From Chitinophaga polysaccharea (GTDB taxonomy: Bacteria; Bacteroidota; Bacteroidia; Chitinophagales; Chitinophagaceae): a stretch of DNA of 64,000 nt. The stretch is taken from positions 2,790,001 through 2,854,000 of the forward strand of contig NZ_CABFVU010000001.1 of NCBI RefSeq assembly GCF_902150045.1. Direction: 5' to 3'. The position numbers and the translations under genes are program-made. Position 1 is the first letter of the stretch. Each line of letters begins with the position of its first letter. A model generated the notes under the pieces. The model saw nothing but the letters and a program-made list of their open reading frames with translations, was not told where the DNA came from and did no database searches. Below are positions 25,750 through 33,925 of this stretch, piece after piece.

Positions 25750-27336
25750 ATGAAATCTTTCAAAATATTAACCTTCATTGCTTTAACAGGTGCTGTGATC
25801 AGTAGCTGTAACAAGAAGTATGATGATTATGCCATTAACACCAATAAGCCTGCACAAACCCCGCCCAGTCTGGTGTTAGGCGGCGTGCTGGCAGATATGA
25901 ACTCAGATAAGCCCTGGAGCAATGTAATGCGCTGGAACCAGTTCGATTGCTGTAACTATAACTATTACGGCGATCAGCGTTACGATTGGGGAGGAGCAGA
26001 TCTGAACAGTTACTACAGTCTCACGAATGTACAGCAAATGGAAGCGGAAGCCTCCCGTTTAGGCGGGCAGACAGTGAACCCGTACGGTGCATTAGGTAAG
26101 TTTTTCCGGGCCTGGTTCTTTTACCGCATGACCAACCTGGTGGGTGATCTGCCAATGAAGAAGGCATTGCAGGGTAAAGAAGATCTGACACCGGCGTATG
26201 ATGAACAAAAACAGGTATTTTTACAGATCCTGCAATGGCTGGAAGAAGCCAATACCCAGCTGGGCCAGCAGATCGCCAATCCCGATAAGAGCAATACCGC
26301 AGAAGGACAGCTTCTGAAAGGGGATTTTTATTACGGAAATGATCTTGGTAAATGGCAGCGCGCCGTGAACACTTTCCGTTTACGGGTACTTATTACCTTA
26401 AGTAAAAAAACAGCTGATGCTGATCTGAAAGTGGCGCAGCAGTTCAAGGATATTGTTAGTAATCCTGCCAAATACCCGCTGATTGAATCTGCAGATCAGA
26501 ACCTGCAGTTCATCTACAATAACATCAACAAGTATCCGTCTAACCCGGATAACCTGGGCTTTGACGCTACCAGGTACAATATGTCGGCCACTTACCTGAA
26601 TACACTGGTATCGCTCAGGGACCCGCGTGCTTATATTACCGCGGAGCCGGCCACACTACAGGTGAATAAGCTGCATAAATCGCCTGCTGATATCACCGCT
26701 TATGTGGGGGCAGCTTCCGGTGAAAGCCTGGATGATATGTCGTCGAAAATGTCGAATGTGGACACTGCCGTGTATTCTGTGCGCAGCCGCAGCCGTTACT
26801 ACAGCAGCTATGCGGCCGAACCGGGTGTGTTGCTTGGCTTCCCCGAACTATGCTTCAACATGGCTGAGGCGGCAAATCGCGGCTGGATTGAGGCCGATGC
26901 AGAAACCTGGTATAAAAAAGGCATCAGGGCATCCCTGAGCTTTTATGGTATCCCGGCTGAAACGGCAGGATCTATTATTAAAACGTATAATGGTCAGCGT
27001 TATGAAGTACCGTTCGATTTTGAGAACGGCTATTACAAACAGACCAGTGTAAAATACCAGGGCAATAATGCGCAGGGGCTTGCACAGATCCTCACACAAA
27101 AGTACCTGGCATTCTTCGAAAACTCCGGCTGGGAAGCATACATCAACTGGAGAAGAACCGGTATACCTGCTTTCAGCGTAGGCTCCGGCACAGGCAACAG
27201 CGGCATTATTCCGAAACGCTTCAAGTACCCTGATTCCGACCGCTCTTCCAATACCATCAACTGGACCGCTGCCTTGAAAAGCCAGTTCGGCGGCACTACC
27301 GATGATATCAATGCGGATATGTGGCTGCTGAAATAG
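25750..27336 (+). CDS. SusD/RagB-type substrate-binding lipoprotein
   Basis: A surface lipoprotein of 528 residues from ATG 25750 (an ATG at 25741 adds three residues). Lipobox GAVISSC places the lipidated Cys at about residue 20. Features of the SusD_2-like group: GKFFRAWFFYRMTNLVGDLPMKKAL (helical TPR region, about 118-142), YGNDLGKWQRAVNTFRLRVL, FPELCFNMAEAANRGWI (about 362), and the C-terminal TQKYLAFFENSGWEAYINWRRTGIP with a conserved Trp-rich binding segment. It caps the SusC barrel and delivers ligand. It is cotranscribed with SusC. Confidence 0.93.
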   Translation: MKSFKILTFIALTGAVISSCNKKYDDYAINTNKPAQTPPSLVLGGVLADMNSDKPWSNVMRWNQFDCCNYNYYGDQRYDWGGADLNSYYSLTNVQQMEAEASRLGGQTVNPYGALGKFFRAWFFYRMTNLVGDLPMKKALQGKEDLTPAYDEQKQVFLQILQWLEEANTQLGQQIANPDKSNTAEGQLLKGDFYYGNDLGKWQRAVNTFRLRVLITLSKKTADADLKVAQQFKDIVSNPAKYPLIESADQNLQFIYNNINKYPSNPDNLGFDATRYNMSATYLNTLVSLRDPRAYITAEPATLQVNKLHKSPADITAYVGAASGESLDDMSSKMSNVDTAVYSVRSRSRYYSSYAAEPGVLLGFPELCFNMAEAANRGWIEADAETWYKKGIRASLSFYGIPAETAGSIIKTYNGQRYEVPFDFENGYYKQTSVKYQGNNAQGLAQILTQKYLAFFENSGWEAYINWRRTGIPAFSVGSGTGNSGIIPKRFKYPDSDRSSNTINWTAALKSQFGGTTDDINADMWLLK

Positions 27337-27337
27337 T

Positions 27338-27583
27338 GCGGATTTTGTCTTGGAACACTGATTACGCTGATTATACTGATTTCAGTGATATTTTTTAAGA
27401 GAAGAAGAAGGAATTGTTTTCTTTCTTCTTCTCTTTTTTGTTAATAATAACTCTTCATCTTACAAATACATATCAAAATCCAAACAACAAAAAATCCGCG
27501 TAATCATCAAAATCATCGTAATCAGTGTTCCAAGACAAAATCCGCGTAATCAGCATAATCATCCTAATCCTGGAACCAAGACA
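27338..27583. repeat. Inverted/tandem intergenic repeat cluster
   Basis: The 28-bp core at 27338-27366 (with CTTGGAACACTGATTACG) is repeated exactly in inverse orientation at 27517-27545. In addition two diverged 46-bp direct copies lie back to back at 27492-27537 and 27538-27583, each running from AAATCCGCGTAATCA to CCAAGACA. Units of the type TAATCAnnnTAATCATC are reiterated within them. Nothing is coded. It resembles dispersed intergenic repeats of Bacteroidota genomes, but I cannot name the family. Confidence 0.8.
27397..27440 (+). terminator. Terminator after the SusC/SusD operon
   Basis: A 13-bp purine/pyrimidine stem, AAGAGAAGAAGAA (27397-27409) with TTCTTCTTCTCTT (27423-27435), continues into a T-run. 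It is nested between the arms of the larger inverted repeat. Confidence 0.75.
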
Positions 27584-27702
27584 ATTTCAGTGGCCGAAGG
27601 CCACGAAAGAGTGTTTAACTATACTTAACATTGAGTTCAGTATTTATTAACAATGAGTTTACATTGAACCCCCACCTTTGTCCCAAACCATTTGTCAAAA
27701 AG

Positions 27703-29025
27703 ATGTTGAATATTACCTGGATACGGAAGCGGTTGCAGCATGCGCATCATGTTACTTTTTCACTGTATGCAGCCCTGGTGGCCTTTGGTACATATTCCTG
27801 CATGTATGCCTTCAGGAAGCCGTTTACAGCGGGCATTTTCGAGGGCATAACTTTCCTGGGCATTGATTATAAGATCTGGCTGGTAATTACACAAACAATT
27901 GGTTATGCCTGCAGCAAGTTTTACGGTATCCGTTTTATTGCAGAAATGAAAGGGAATAAACGGGCGCAGAGCATCATGATGCTGATAGGTATATCATGGC
28001 TGGCCTTACTGGGTTTCGCCATGGTGCCGGCGCCGTATAATATTGCGTTTCTTTTTCTTAACGGGTTTCCGCTGGGCATGATCTGGGGCCTGGTGTTCAG
28101 TTACCTGGAAGGCCGGCGCAGCACGGAGTTTATGGGAGCCGTATTATCAGTGAGCTTTATCTTTTCTTCTGGGTTTGTAAAATCGGTAGGTAAAATGACG
28201 GTGGTGAGCTGGCATGTAACGGAATACTGGATGCCTTTTATCACCGGCCTGGTATTTATTGTGCCCATCATGATCTGTATACTGTTGCTGGAGCAGATCC
28301 CGCCTCCTTCGCCTGAGGATGAGCAATTGAGAACCCGCCGCGCGCCTATGAACAAACAGGAAAGGAAAACATTTCTTCATACCTTTTTACCGGGACTGGT
28401 ATTACTCATTGCCAGTTATGTATTACTTACCGTATTGAGGGATATGCGTGATAATTTTGCGGCAGATATCTGGAAAGACCTGGGTTATGGCACACAGGCA
28501 GGCATTTTTACACAAACGGAAATTCCTGTTTCGCTGGCCATCATTGTGATCATGGGATTGCTGGTGTTTGTGAAGAATAATTTTCACGCGTTTATGCTGA
28601 ATCACTTTATTGTGATCACCGGGTTCCTGCTGGCATTGATCAGCACCCTGTTATTCCGGCAGCACCGGCTGGACCCTGTATGGTGGATGACCTTAACAGG
28701 GCTGGGGTTATATATGGGTTACATTCCCTTTAACTGTATTTTCTTTGAAAGACTTATTGCGGTATTTAAATACGTGAGCAACGTAGGGTTTATCATTTAT
28801 GTAGCCGATTCATTTGGCTACCTGGGAAGTGTGCTGGTGATGTTGTTCAGGAACTTTGGCGGGATGGCTTTATCGTGGAGCCAGTTTTTTACGGATGCAG
28901 TATTGGGCGTATCTGTAACAGGTATCGTGATGATGCTGGCATCTGCCTGGTATTTTAAAAAAAGAGTTGAATCAGTGAACAATAAAAGCGCTTCAACCCT
29001 GGATGAAGTACAGATTGCAGCCTGA
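27703..29025 (+). CDS. DUF5690 family membrane protein (MFS-like)
   Basis: A polytopic membrane protein of 440 residues from ATG 27703; the earlier in-frame start at 27631 would add 24 polar residues and is less likely. About 12 hydrophobic segments are visible. Family-typical pieces: LVAFGTYSCMYAFRKPFTAG, GYACSKFYGIRFIAEMKG, FPLGMIWGLVFSYLEGRRSTE, and VLLTVLRDMRDNFAADIWKDLGY in the central loop. It belongs to the major facilitator-like group annotated DUF5690 in Bacteroidota. The substrate is unknown. It is separated from the SusCD operon by the repeat region and followed by a bidirectional terminator. Confidence 0.82.
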   Translation: MLNITWIRKRLQHAHHVTFSLYAALVAFGTYSCMYAFRKPFTAGIFEGITFLGIDYKIWLVITQTIGYACSKFYGIRFIAEMKGNKRAQSIMMLIGISWLALLGFAMVPAPYNIAFLFLNGFPLGMIWGLVFSYLEGRRSTEFMGAVLSVSFIFSSGFVKSVGKMTVVSWHVTEYWMPFITGLVFIVPIMICILLLEQIPPPSPEDEQLRTRRAPMNKQERKTFLHTFLPGLVLLIASYVLLTVLRDMRDNFAADIWKDLGYGTQAGIFTQTEIPVSLAIIVIMGLLVFVKNNFHAFMLNHFIVITGFLLALISTLLFRQHRLDPVWWMTLTGLGLYMGYIPFNCIFFERLIAVFKYVSNVGFIIYVADSFGYLGSVLVMLFRNFGGMALSWSQFFTDAVLGVSVTGIVMMLASAWYFKKRVESVNNKSASTLDEVQIAA

Positions 29026-29049
29026 TAAGAACAGGTTGTTAAACCCATA

Positions 29050-29098
29050 AAAAAAGGCAAATCGTGCATGCTGAATGCGCAATTTGCCTTTTGTTTTT
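29050..29098. terminator. Bidirectional terminator between DUF5690 and tatA
   Basis: AAAAGGCAAAT (29052-29062) pairs with ATTTGCCTTTT (29082-29092), with T-runs on both strands. The two genes converge here. Confidence 0.85.
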
Positions 29099-29109
29099 AT
29101 AACAGGAAT

Positions 29110-29331
29110 TTAGTTCGCTTTGGCGTCAGACGCGTCAGCTTTAGTTCCTTTTTTGCCTGGTTCATCTTTGGCATCTTTAAACTCACGAATGCCGCTACCC
29201 AAACCACGCATCAGCTCAGGTATCTTCTTACCACCAAACAATAACAATACTACCAATGCTATCAGCAGTAATTCTTTGATACCTATTTCCTGCAAAAACA
29301 AAAGCGGGATATTCAGAAAAGATGTTGTCAT
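29110..29331 (-). CDS. tatA: Twin-arginine translocase subunit TatA/TatE
   Basis: A 73-residue protein with one N-terminal transmembrane helix (about 16-35) followed by an amphipathic helix and a charged tail. Seen: [39 protein letters not shown], with the conserved FGGKKIPEL hinge and GLG of TatA. It forms the pore component that moves folded proteins across the inner membrane. TatC is not in the window. A -7 element lies upstream on the minus strand (29372-29379). Confidence 0.93.
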   Translation of the reverse strand: MTTSFLNIPLLFLQEIGIKELLLIALVVLLLFGGKKIPELMRGLGSGIREFKDAKDEPGKKGTKADASDAKAN

Positions 29332-29371
29332 TATAACAGATTTTATTGTGTGCTTTTATATACGGTATATG

Positions 29372-29379
29372 CAAACATA
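29372..29379 (-). promoter_or_regulatory. Candidate -7 promoter element for tatA
   Basis: On the minus strand TATGTTTG matches TAnnTTTG exactly, 40 bp before the tatA ATG. No clear -33 element is seen. Confidence 0.45.
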
Positions 29380-29460
29380 AAGTTAGCACGAAATACCAGT
29401 TTTTTTGTTTTTTAGGGAGATATTTAAAAATTTTAGTATAATTTGTTTAAAGACAATTAT

Positions 29461-30015
29461 TTACAGATTATAATTTATCACTTTTATCTCTCCGTTCTCT
29501 ACTCTCAGATGCGAAATATGGCCATAATCCACAGAAATGTCGAACGCATCCACGAGCGGAGTATCGGTCACATGCGCCACTATACAGCGGATCACCCCGC
29601 CATGCGTAACCAGCACCGTATCCTTTTCCGTAGCAGTGATCTCTTCCAGTACGGCTATACTACGGTTATACAGTTCCTCATAGCTTTCCCCGCCGGGAAT
29701 ATGCTCAAACACTACATTGTCTGCCCATTTGCTCAGGGCATTTTTGCTGATGCTTTCCCAGGGCAGCATCTCCCAGTTACCAAAGTTCATTTCTTTTAAC
29801 CGGTCGTCTTTGATATAGTTACTGAATAACGCAGCTGCAAGCTTTTCACAGCGTTGCAGCGGGCTGCTGTATACTTCCAGTGGCCCCGCCGGGATCAGGG
29901 GCTTTATACGGGCTGCCTCGGTATCAAAACTGTCAGCTACATCTACATCGGATGCGCCATAACAAATACCACTTTCTATAGCCGGTGTGGTATGCCGGAT
30001 CAGATATATTTCCAT
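29461..30015 (-). CDS. cobC: Alpha-ribazole phosphatase-like histidine phosphatase
   Basis: A protein of 184 residues from ATG 30015; a longer upstream frame to 30231 lies inside cobS and is not credible. Histidine phosphatase core: MEIYLIRHTTP at the N-terminus (phospho-accepting His in RH), SSPLQRCEKLA (about 60), the catalytic Glu region FGNWEMLPWE, and VLVTHGGVIRCIVAH (about 146-160) with the second His. Acts in late B12 synthesis by dephosphorylating alpha-ribazole 5'-phosphate or the cobalamin phosphate. It overlaps cobS by 16 bp, which supports the CobC role over a general phosphoglycerate mutase. Confidence 0.88.
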   Translation of the reverse strand: MEIYLIRHTTPAIESGICYGASDVDVADSFDTEAARIKPLIPAGPLEVYSSPLQRCEKLAAALFSNYIKDDRLKEMNFGNWEMLPWESISKNALSKWADNVVFEHIPGGESYEELYNRSIAVLEEITATEKDTVLVTHGGVIRCIVAHVTDTPLVDAFDISVDYGHISHLRVENGEIKVINYNL

Positions 30016-30776
30016 GTAAGAATACAAAAGCATAAATAAATAACAGTTTCCGATACCTGCTGCACGGCCCCCAGGCAATCGCCGGTATAGCCGCCTATCC
30101 ACTTCTGCATAAGCCGCACCATATACCAGCGGGCAAGAACCAGGGCCGGAATGGTAAGCAACAGGGTGTAATTCTGCAGGTAAATCATGGCTGCAATAAA
30201 AGGAATAAAGCCCCAGAGAGCGGCTATCCACAGGTCGGGCAGGGAAATGCCCCGGGCAATGGGCTTGGCCTTGCTGTCGTCGTTCTCACGCACATATTTA
30301 TGGGTATAGATCACTGTTACGGCTACAAAGCGGCTCAGTGGTTGGGCACTTATAATGGCCAGCATCACTTTGTACAGCGATAGTTCCTGGAGCGACAGGT
30401 ATTTAAGGGTCATGATCAGCAGCAGTCCCAGCATCCCGTAAGTGCCTATGCGGCTGTCTTTCATGATCTCCAGGATCTTTTCTTTGCTCCATCCGCCGCC
30501 AAAACCATCGCACATATCTGCAAACCCGTCTTCATGAAAAGCGCCGGTGATCCAAACGCCTACAATGATCGCCAGTAATATGCTCACCATGGGAGGGGCA
30601 ATGTTGCCAAGTATATACAACACGCCCGCCATAATAATACCTGTTATCCATCCTATCAGGGGAAAGTAGCGGGTAGCCTGACTGAGCATTTCCGGGGACC
30701 ATGGGGTACTAACGGGAACGTGTATACGCGTATAGAACATGATAGCGGTTAGCAGTAGCTGCCACTGTTTTTTCAT
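30000..30776 (-). CDS. cobS: Adenosylcobinamide-GDP ribazoletransferase
   Basis: A 258-residue membrane enzyme that joins adenosylcobinamide-GDP to alpha-ribazole(-phosphate). Seen: N-terminal MFYTRIHVPV, a glycine/hydrophobic YFPLIGWITG segment, the metal-binding HEDGFADMCDGFGGGWSKEKILEIMKDSRIGTYG (about 80-113) that defines CobS, and GGYTGDCLGAVQQ near the C-terminus. Several transmembrane helices are visible. It overlaps cobT by 4 bp (ATGA) and cobC by 16 bp. Confidence 0.96.
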   Translation of the reverse strand: MKKQWQLLLTAIMFYTRIHVPVSTPWSPEMLSQATRYFPLIGWITGIIMAGVLYILGNIAPPMVSILLAIIVGVWITGAFHEDGFADMCDGFGGGWSKEKILEIMKDSRIGTYGMLGLLLIMTLKYLSLQELSLYKVMLAIISAQPLSRFVAVTVIYTHKYVRENDDSKAKPIARGISLPDLWIAALWGFIPFIAAMIYLQNYTLLLTIPALVLARWYMVRLMQKWIGGYTGDCLGAVQQVSETVIYLCFCILTWKYI

Positions 30777-31819
30777 ATCGTACGGTTTGATACCTGTGCA
30801 CTGTTAAAACTGGCCATTTCTTCCAAAAAGGCTACAGCACTCCGGATCAGGGGGATGGCCAGTGCGGCGCCTGTACCTTCTCCCAAACGCATATCCATTT
30901 GTAATAAAGGTGATACTTCAAGATGTTGCAGCATCGCCTTATGTCCGTTTTCTTCAGAGCAATGAGCAAAAATGCAATAGTCTTTTACGTTGGGTTGCAT
31001 TTGTACGGCTGCCAGTAAGGCGGCGGTTACAATAAAGCCGTCTATCACCACCAGCATATTAAGGGCTGCGGCCTGTTGAATGGCGCCACAGATCATGGCA
31101 ATTTCAAAGCCGCCAAATGTGGCGAGGGCCTGCTCCGGCGAAGCGGGAGTTGCATGTTTGGCCATTACCTGCTGGAGTATGGCCTTCTTTTGTGTTAGCT
31201 GCTGTGTATTGCTGCCGGTGCCTGCACCGGTGCATTCAGCTACAGGTATGCCGGTAAAATGACTCATCAGCAACGATGCCGCGGAGGTATTGCCTATGCC
31301 CATTTCCCCGAAGCCTACTACATTACAGCCTTTCCCGGAAAGCAGTTTCACTTCTTCGGCACCCGCCTGCATGGCCAGTTTGCACTGATCCAGCTGCATG
31401 GCCGGCATATGCAGGAAGTTTTGCGTGCCCATACCCATCTTGCGGTCTTTCAGCTGCGGATGCGGTGCAAACACATGGTTTACCCCGGCATCCACCACGG
31501 TGAGATCCAGCTGATGCTGTCTGCAAAACACATTGATGGCGGCGCCGCCGTTCAGGAAGTTGTATACCATTTGAGCGGTAACGGCCTGGGGAAAAGGATT
31601 TACCTGTCCGTCGGCTGCAATGCCGTGATCTCCGGCAAATACGATGATAGCGGGATTCCTTACAGACGGGCTCAGTGTATTTTGTACCAGGCCGGCCTGC
31701 AGGGCAATACCTTCCAGTTTTCCCAGCGAACCGGGGGGCTTGGTCTTTTGATCTATCTTATCCTGTAGTGCGGCTTTTAGTTTGGCAGACACTGGTGGTA
31801 TGCGGATATCATTCATCAT
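30773..31819 (-). CDS. cobT: Nicotinate-nucleotide--dimethylbenzimidazole phosphoribosyltransferase
   Basis: A 348-residue enzyme that makes alpha-ribazole phosphate from nicotinate mononucleotide and a lower-ligand base. Seen: KTKPPGSLGKLE, VFAGDHGIAADGQVNPFPQAVTAQMV (about 60-85), GFGEMGIGNTSAASLL, a FGGFEIAMICGA helix, and the catalytic-Glu motif LGEGTGAALAIPLI (about 316-330). The length matches the family. It lies 10 bp after cobU and overlaps cobS by 4 bp. Confidence 0.97.
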   Translation of the reverse strand: MMNDIRIPPVSAKLKAALQDKIDQKTKPPGSLGKLEGIALQAGLVQNTLSPSVRNPAIIVFAGDHGIAADGQVNPFPQAVTAQMVYNFLNGGAAINVFCRQHQLDLTVVDAGVNHVFAPHPQLKDRKMGMGTQNFLHMPAMQLDQCKLAMQAGAEEVKLLSGKGCNVVGFGEMGIGNTSAASLLMSHFTGIPVAECTGAGTGSNTQQLTQKKAILQQVMAKHATPASPEQALATFGGFEIAMICGAIQQAAALNMLVVIDGFIVTAALLAAVQMQPNVKDYCIFAHCSEENGHKAMLQHLEVSPLLQMDMRLGEGTGAALAIPLIRSAVAFLEEMASFNSAQVSNRTI

Positions 31820-31829
31820 GAGAGATTTT

Positions 31830-32342
31830 TTACACTTCTTTTTTAATTACAACCGGGATGCCAGACACCATTAGTGTAACGGTGCCGGATATACGTGCTG
31901 TATATTGATTCACCCAGCCCTGTAAGTCCGTAAACTTTCGGGCAGCTTCTGTTTCGGCATGAACGCCCATCCCGATCTCGTTGGTTACAATAATAAAAGT
32001 GCCTGCTTTCTGGTGAATGGCGTGTATTTCCGCCTGGATGGCCTGCAGCGTATTGCCGGTATGATAATCGTGTGCAGTAAAAAAGTTGGTAAGCCAGAGG
32101 GTGATGCAGTCGATCACTACGGTGTGCCCGTCCAGCGGAAGACGGCTTACATACAGCTCTTCTTCATAGTTCACCCATGCGGGGCCTCTTTCCTCCTTAT
32201 GCCGTTGTATGCGTTGTGCAAAATCATCATCCCACACTTTGGCAGTGGCCACATATATGGGATGAGCGCTTTGTGATAAGGCCAGCTCCTGTGCGTACCT
32301 GCTTTTACCCGAACGGGCGCCGCCTGTAATTAAATGAAGCAT
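31830..32342 (-). CDS. cobU: Adenosylcobinamide kinase/guanylyltransferase
   Basis: A protein of 170 residues from ATG 32342; the upstream extension to 32393 runs through a perfect palindrome and is not credible. Seen: P-loop LITGGARSGKSRYAQELA (about 4-20), YVATAKVWDDDFAQRIQRHKEER, the VIDCITLWLTNFF Walker-B-like segment, and FIIVTNEIGMGVHAETEAARKF (about 115-136) with the NE(I/V)G motif. It phosphorylates and guanylylates adenosylcobinamide. It heads the cobU-cobT-cobS-cobC run. Confidence 0.96.
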   Translation of the reverse strand: MLHLITGGARSGKSRYAQELALSQSAHPIYVATAKVWDDDFAQRIQRHKEERGPAWVNYEEELYVSRLPLDGHTVVIDCITLWLTNFFTAHDYHTGNTLQAIQAEIHAIHQKAGTFIIVTNEIGMGVHAETEAARKFTDLQGWVNQYTARISGTVTLMVSGIPVVIKKEV

Positions 32343-32360
32343 AGAAAAGCTTTTAGCCTG

Positions 32361-32398
32361 TTCCTGTGGCCGGCTTTGATCAAAGCCGGCCACAGGAA
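32361..32398. repeat. 38-bp perfect palindrome between the BtuG-like gene and cobU
   Basis: Bases 32361-32398 read identically on both strands (19-bp arms meeting at TTTGATCAAA). The sequence includes GGCCGGC on each side. It begins 3 bp after the stop of the BtuG-like gene and ends 18 bp before the cobU start (minus strand). There is no T-tract. A transcript hairpin could terminate, attenuate or stabilise the upstream message. Confidence 0.85.
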
Positions 32399-32401
32399 TG
32401 A

Positions 32402-33730
32402 TTAGTTAAACAATGGCATGGCCGGGAAGAAGAAGCCCGTGAAGTTCACGCTTTTCTTCAGCCCGCCGTTGCTGGCATCATAGATGTACAGCGTATTGTT
32501 TTTATAGTTATCGCCGTAACCAGATTTCACATCTGTTACCACGATAGTATTGTTGCCAGGGTTATATCTCACACCTGCGCCATACATTTCACGTCCGGCC
32601 GGGATGGTTATAAATGGTGTATTCAGCGAATTGGAATTGCCAACTGCATATTTGTATACTTCTGTACCGCCGGCGCCCCATGGATTTGTTTTGCCGATAA
32701 ATACCGCGTTTTCAGTGGTAGATGCGCTCAGCATACCCGCATTCCATGCACCCCAGGAGCCATATACCGGGAAGGGAACGGTTACGGTATCTATTTCCAG
32801 GTTATTGGCATTAATGGCAAACAGCATGTTATCACGGGCTGCCCACACGGTGCCGTCCGGTGTACGGGTAAAGCCTACATCTGCAAGGCCTAATACCCTG
32901 GCCACGCTCAGATCGGTGTTGTTTAATGCCACAATACCCTGCGACTGTGACATTACCAGCACATAAGGGTCAGCTTTTATGATGCCACCCACCTGGCCGG
33001 TTACGCCGGCGAGTTTACTGCCTACAGCCAGCGTCTGCAGGTTAACGGGATACACGCCATCGGCGGTACCTATTAAGCCGGTGCTGTTGTTTATGCCGCA
33101 AAAGGAATTACCTGCAGCAGGCAGCTGGTCAATACGACCGGTTTCTTTCATGGTACCCGGATCGGCTACCACAAAGGCGCCCTGTTTGGATACCAGGTAC
33201 ATTTTATTGTTGTAAATAGCGCCGTAATCAGTGGTAGTGCCCAATGTTTTACCGGGATTGGTCCGCTGAAATACATCCTGGTAAACAGAATCTTCCCCGT
33301 TGCGGTAAAAATTCACATCGCCGGGGCCATGGCCAAACCAGCCTTCATTCACCAGGAAGAAGCCGTTCTCAAATTTGCCCAGTACTTTAATACGGTAAAA
33401 GAAAGTAGCCAGGGCATTGCCGGAAATTATTTTATAGGAGATGGTATAATCACCTTTTGCTGTTGCAGTAAAAGTATAGGTGGAATCGGTGCTTACCTGC
33501 ACGCCGTTTACCAGCCAGAGGAAAGTAGGATCTTTCACTTCTGCCAGCTGGGGGCTCAGTACCCGGCTGTCGCCAATAAAGATGGTATCATTACCGTTTT
33601 TTAATCCCGGGCTTACTATCTGTGGTATAATTACTTCTGCCTGGTTATCCTTAGAACAGGAGGCTAAACCTGCAATAGCGAATACTGCTGCAATAAAGGA
33701 AACCTGAAATTTGCGTGAAATGCTGCGCAT
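32402..33730 (-). CDS. BtuG-like surface B12-binding lipoprotein (DUF5074-type)
   Basis: A 442-residue lipoprotein with lipobox AGLASC (Cys25). After a short PKD/Ig-like segment (about 40-115, FLWLVNGVQVSTDSTYTFTA) comes a beta-propeller (about 120-442): NGFFLVNEGWFGHGPGDVNFY, TDYGAIYNNKMYLVSKQGA, TADGVYPVNL, GVRYNPGNNTIVVTDVKSGYG. These match the DUF5074 propeller, the fold of the Bacteroides BtuG proteins that capture cobalamin at the cell surface for BtuB. Its place between btuB/DUF6580 and cobU supports the same role here (inference). It lies on the same strand as the Cob genes. Confidence 0.82.
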   Translation of the reverse strand: MRSISRKFQVSFIAAVFAIAGLASCSKDNQAEVIIPQIVSPGLKNGNDTIFIGDSRVLSPQLAEVKDPTFLWLVNGVQVSTDSTYTFTATAKGDYTISYKIISGNALATFFYRIKVLGKFENGFFLVNEGWFGHGPGDVNFYRNGEDSVYQDVFQRTNPGKTLGTTTDYGAIYNNKMYLVSKQGAFVVADPGTMKETGRIDQLPAAGNSFCGINNSTGLIGTADGVYPVNLQTLAVGSKLAGVTGQVGGIIKADPYVLVMSQSQGIVALNNTDLSVARVLGLADVGFTRTPDGTVWAARDNMLFAINANNLEIDTVTVPFPVYGSWGAWNAGMLSASTTENAVFIGKTNPWGAGGTEVYKYAVGNSNSLNTPFITIPAGREMYGAGVRYNPGNNTIVVTDVKSGYGDNYKNNTLYIYDASNGGLKKSVNFTGFFFPAMPLFN

Positions 33731-33852
33731 GTGTTGTGATTTATTTTCGTATGTCTTGTTTTCGTATGGGTATTACAGTTAAACTGTAGCCAGGGTGCTA
33801 ATACAGAAATGCTATGCAGAAGAAGGAAAAATATGAAATCCCCTATAATAAT

Positions 33853-33907
33853 TTAGAGATTTAGAGTCAGACAAATGTGTTCATCTGCCTGAGCCCCAAA
33901 TCTCTAA
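33853..33907. promoter_or_regulatory. Long imperfect hairpin between DUF6580 and the BtuG-like gene
   Basis: The arms 33853-33877 and 33882-33907 pair over about 25 positions (TTAGAGATTT with AAATCTCTAA at the base, and CAGACAAATG with CATCTGCCTG through G-T pairs), with a 4-nt TGTT loop. On the minus strand a T-rich run precedes rather than follows the stem, so it is not a standard terminator. It sits about 125 bp upstream of the BtuG-like start and may act as an attenuator or mRNA-stability element. Confidence 0.6.
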
Positions 33908-33925
33908 AAAACAAATGTAAAAATA

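Noticed and set aside
30016..30231. N-terminal extension of the CobC gene
   Set aside because: It overlaps cobS in another frame; the family start MEIYLIRHTTP is at 30015.
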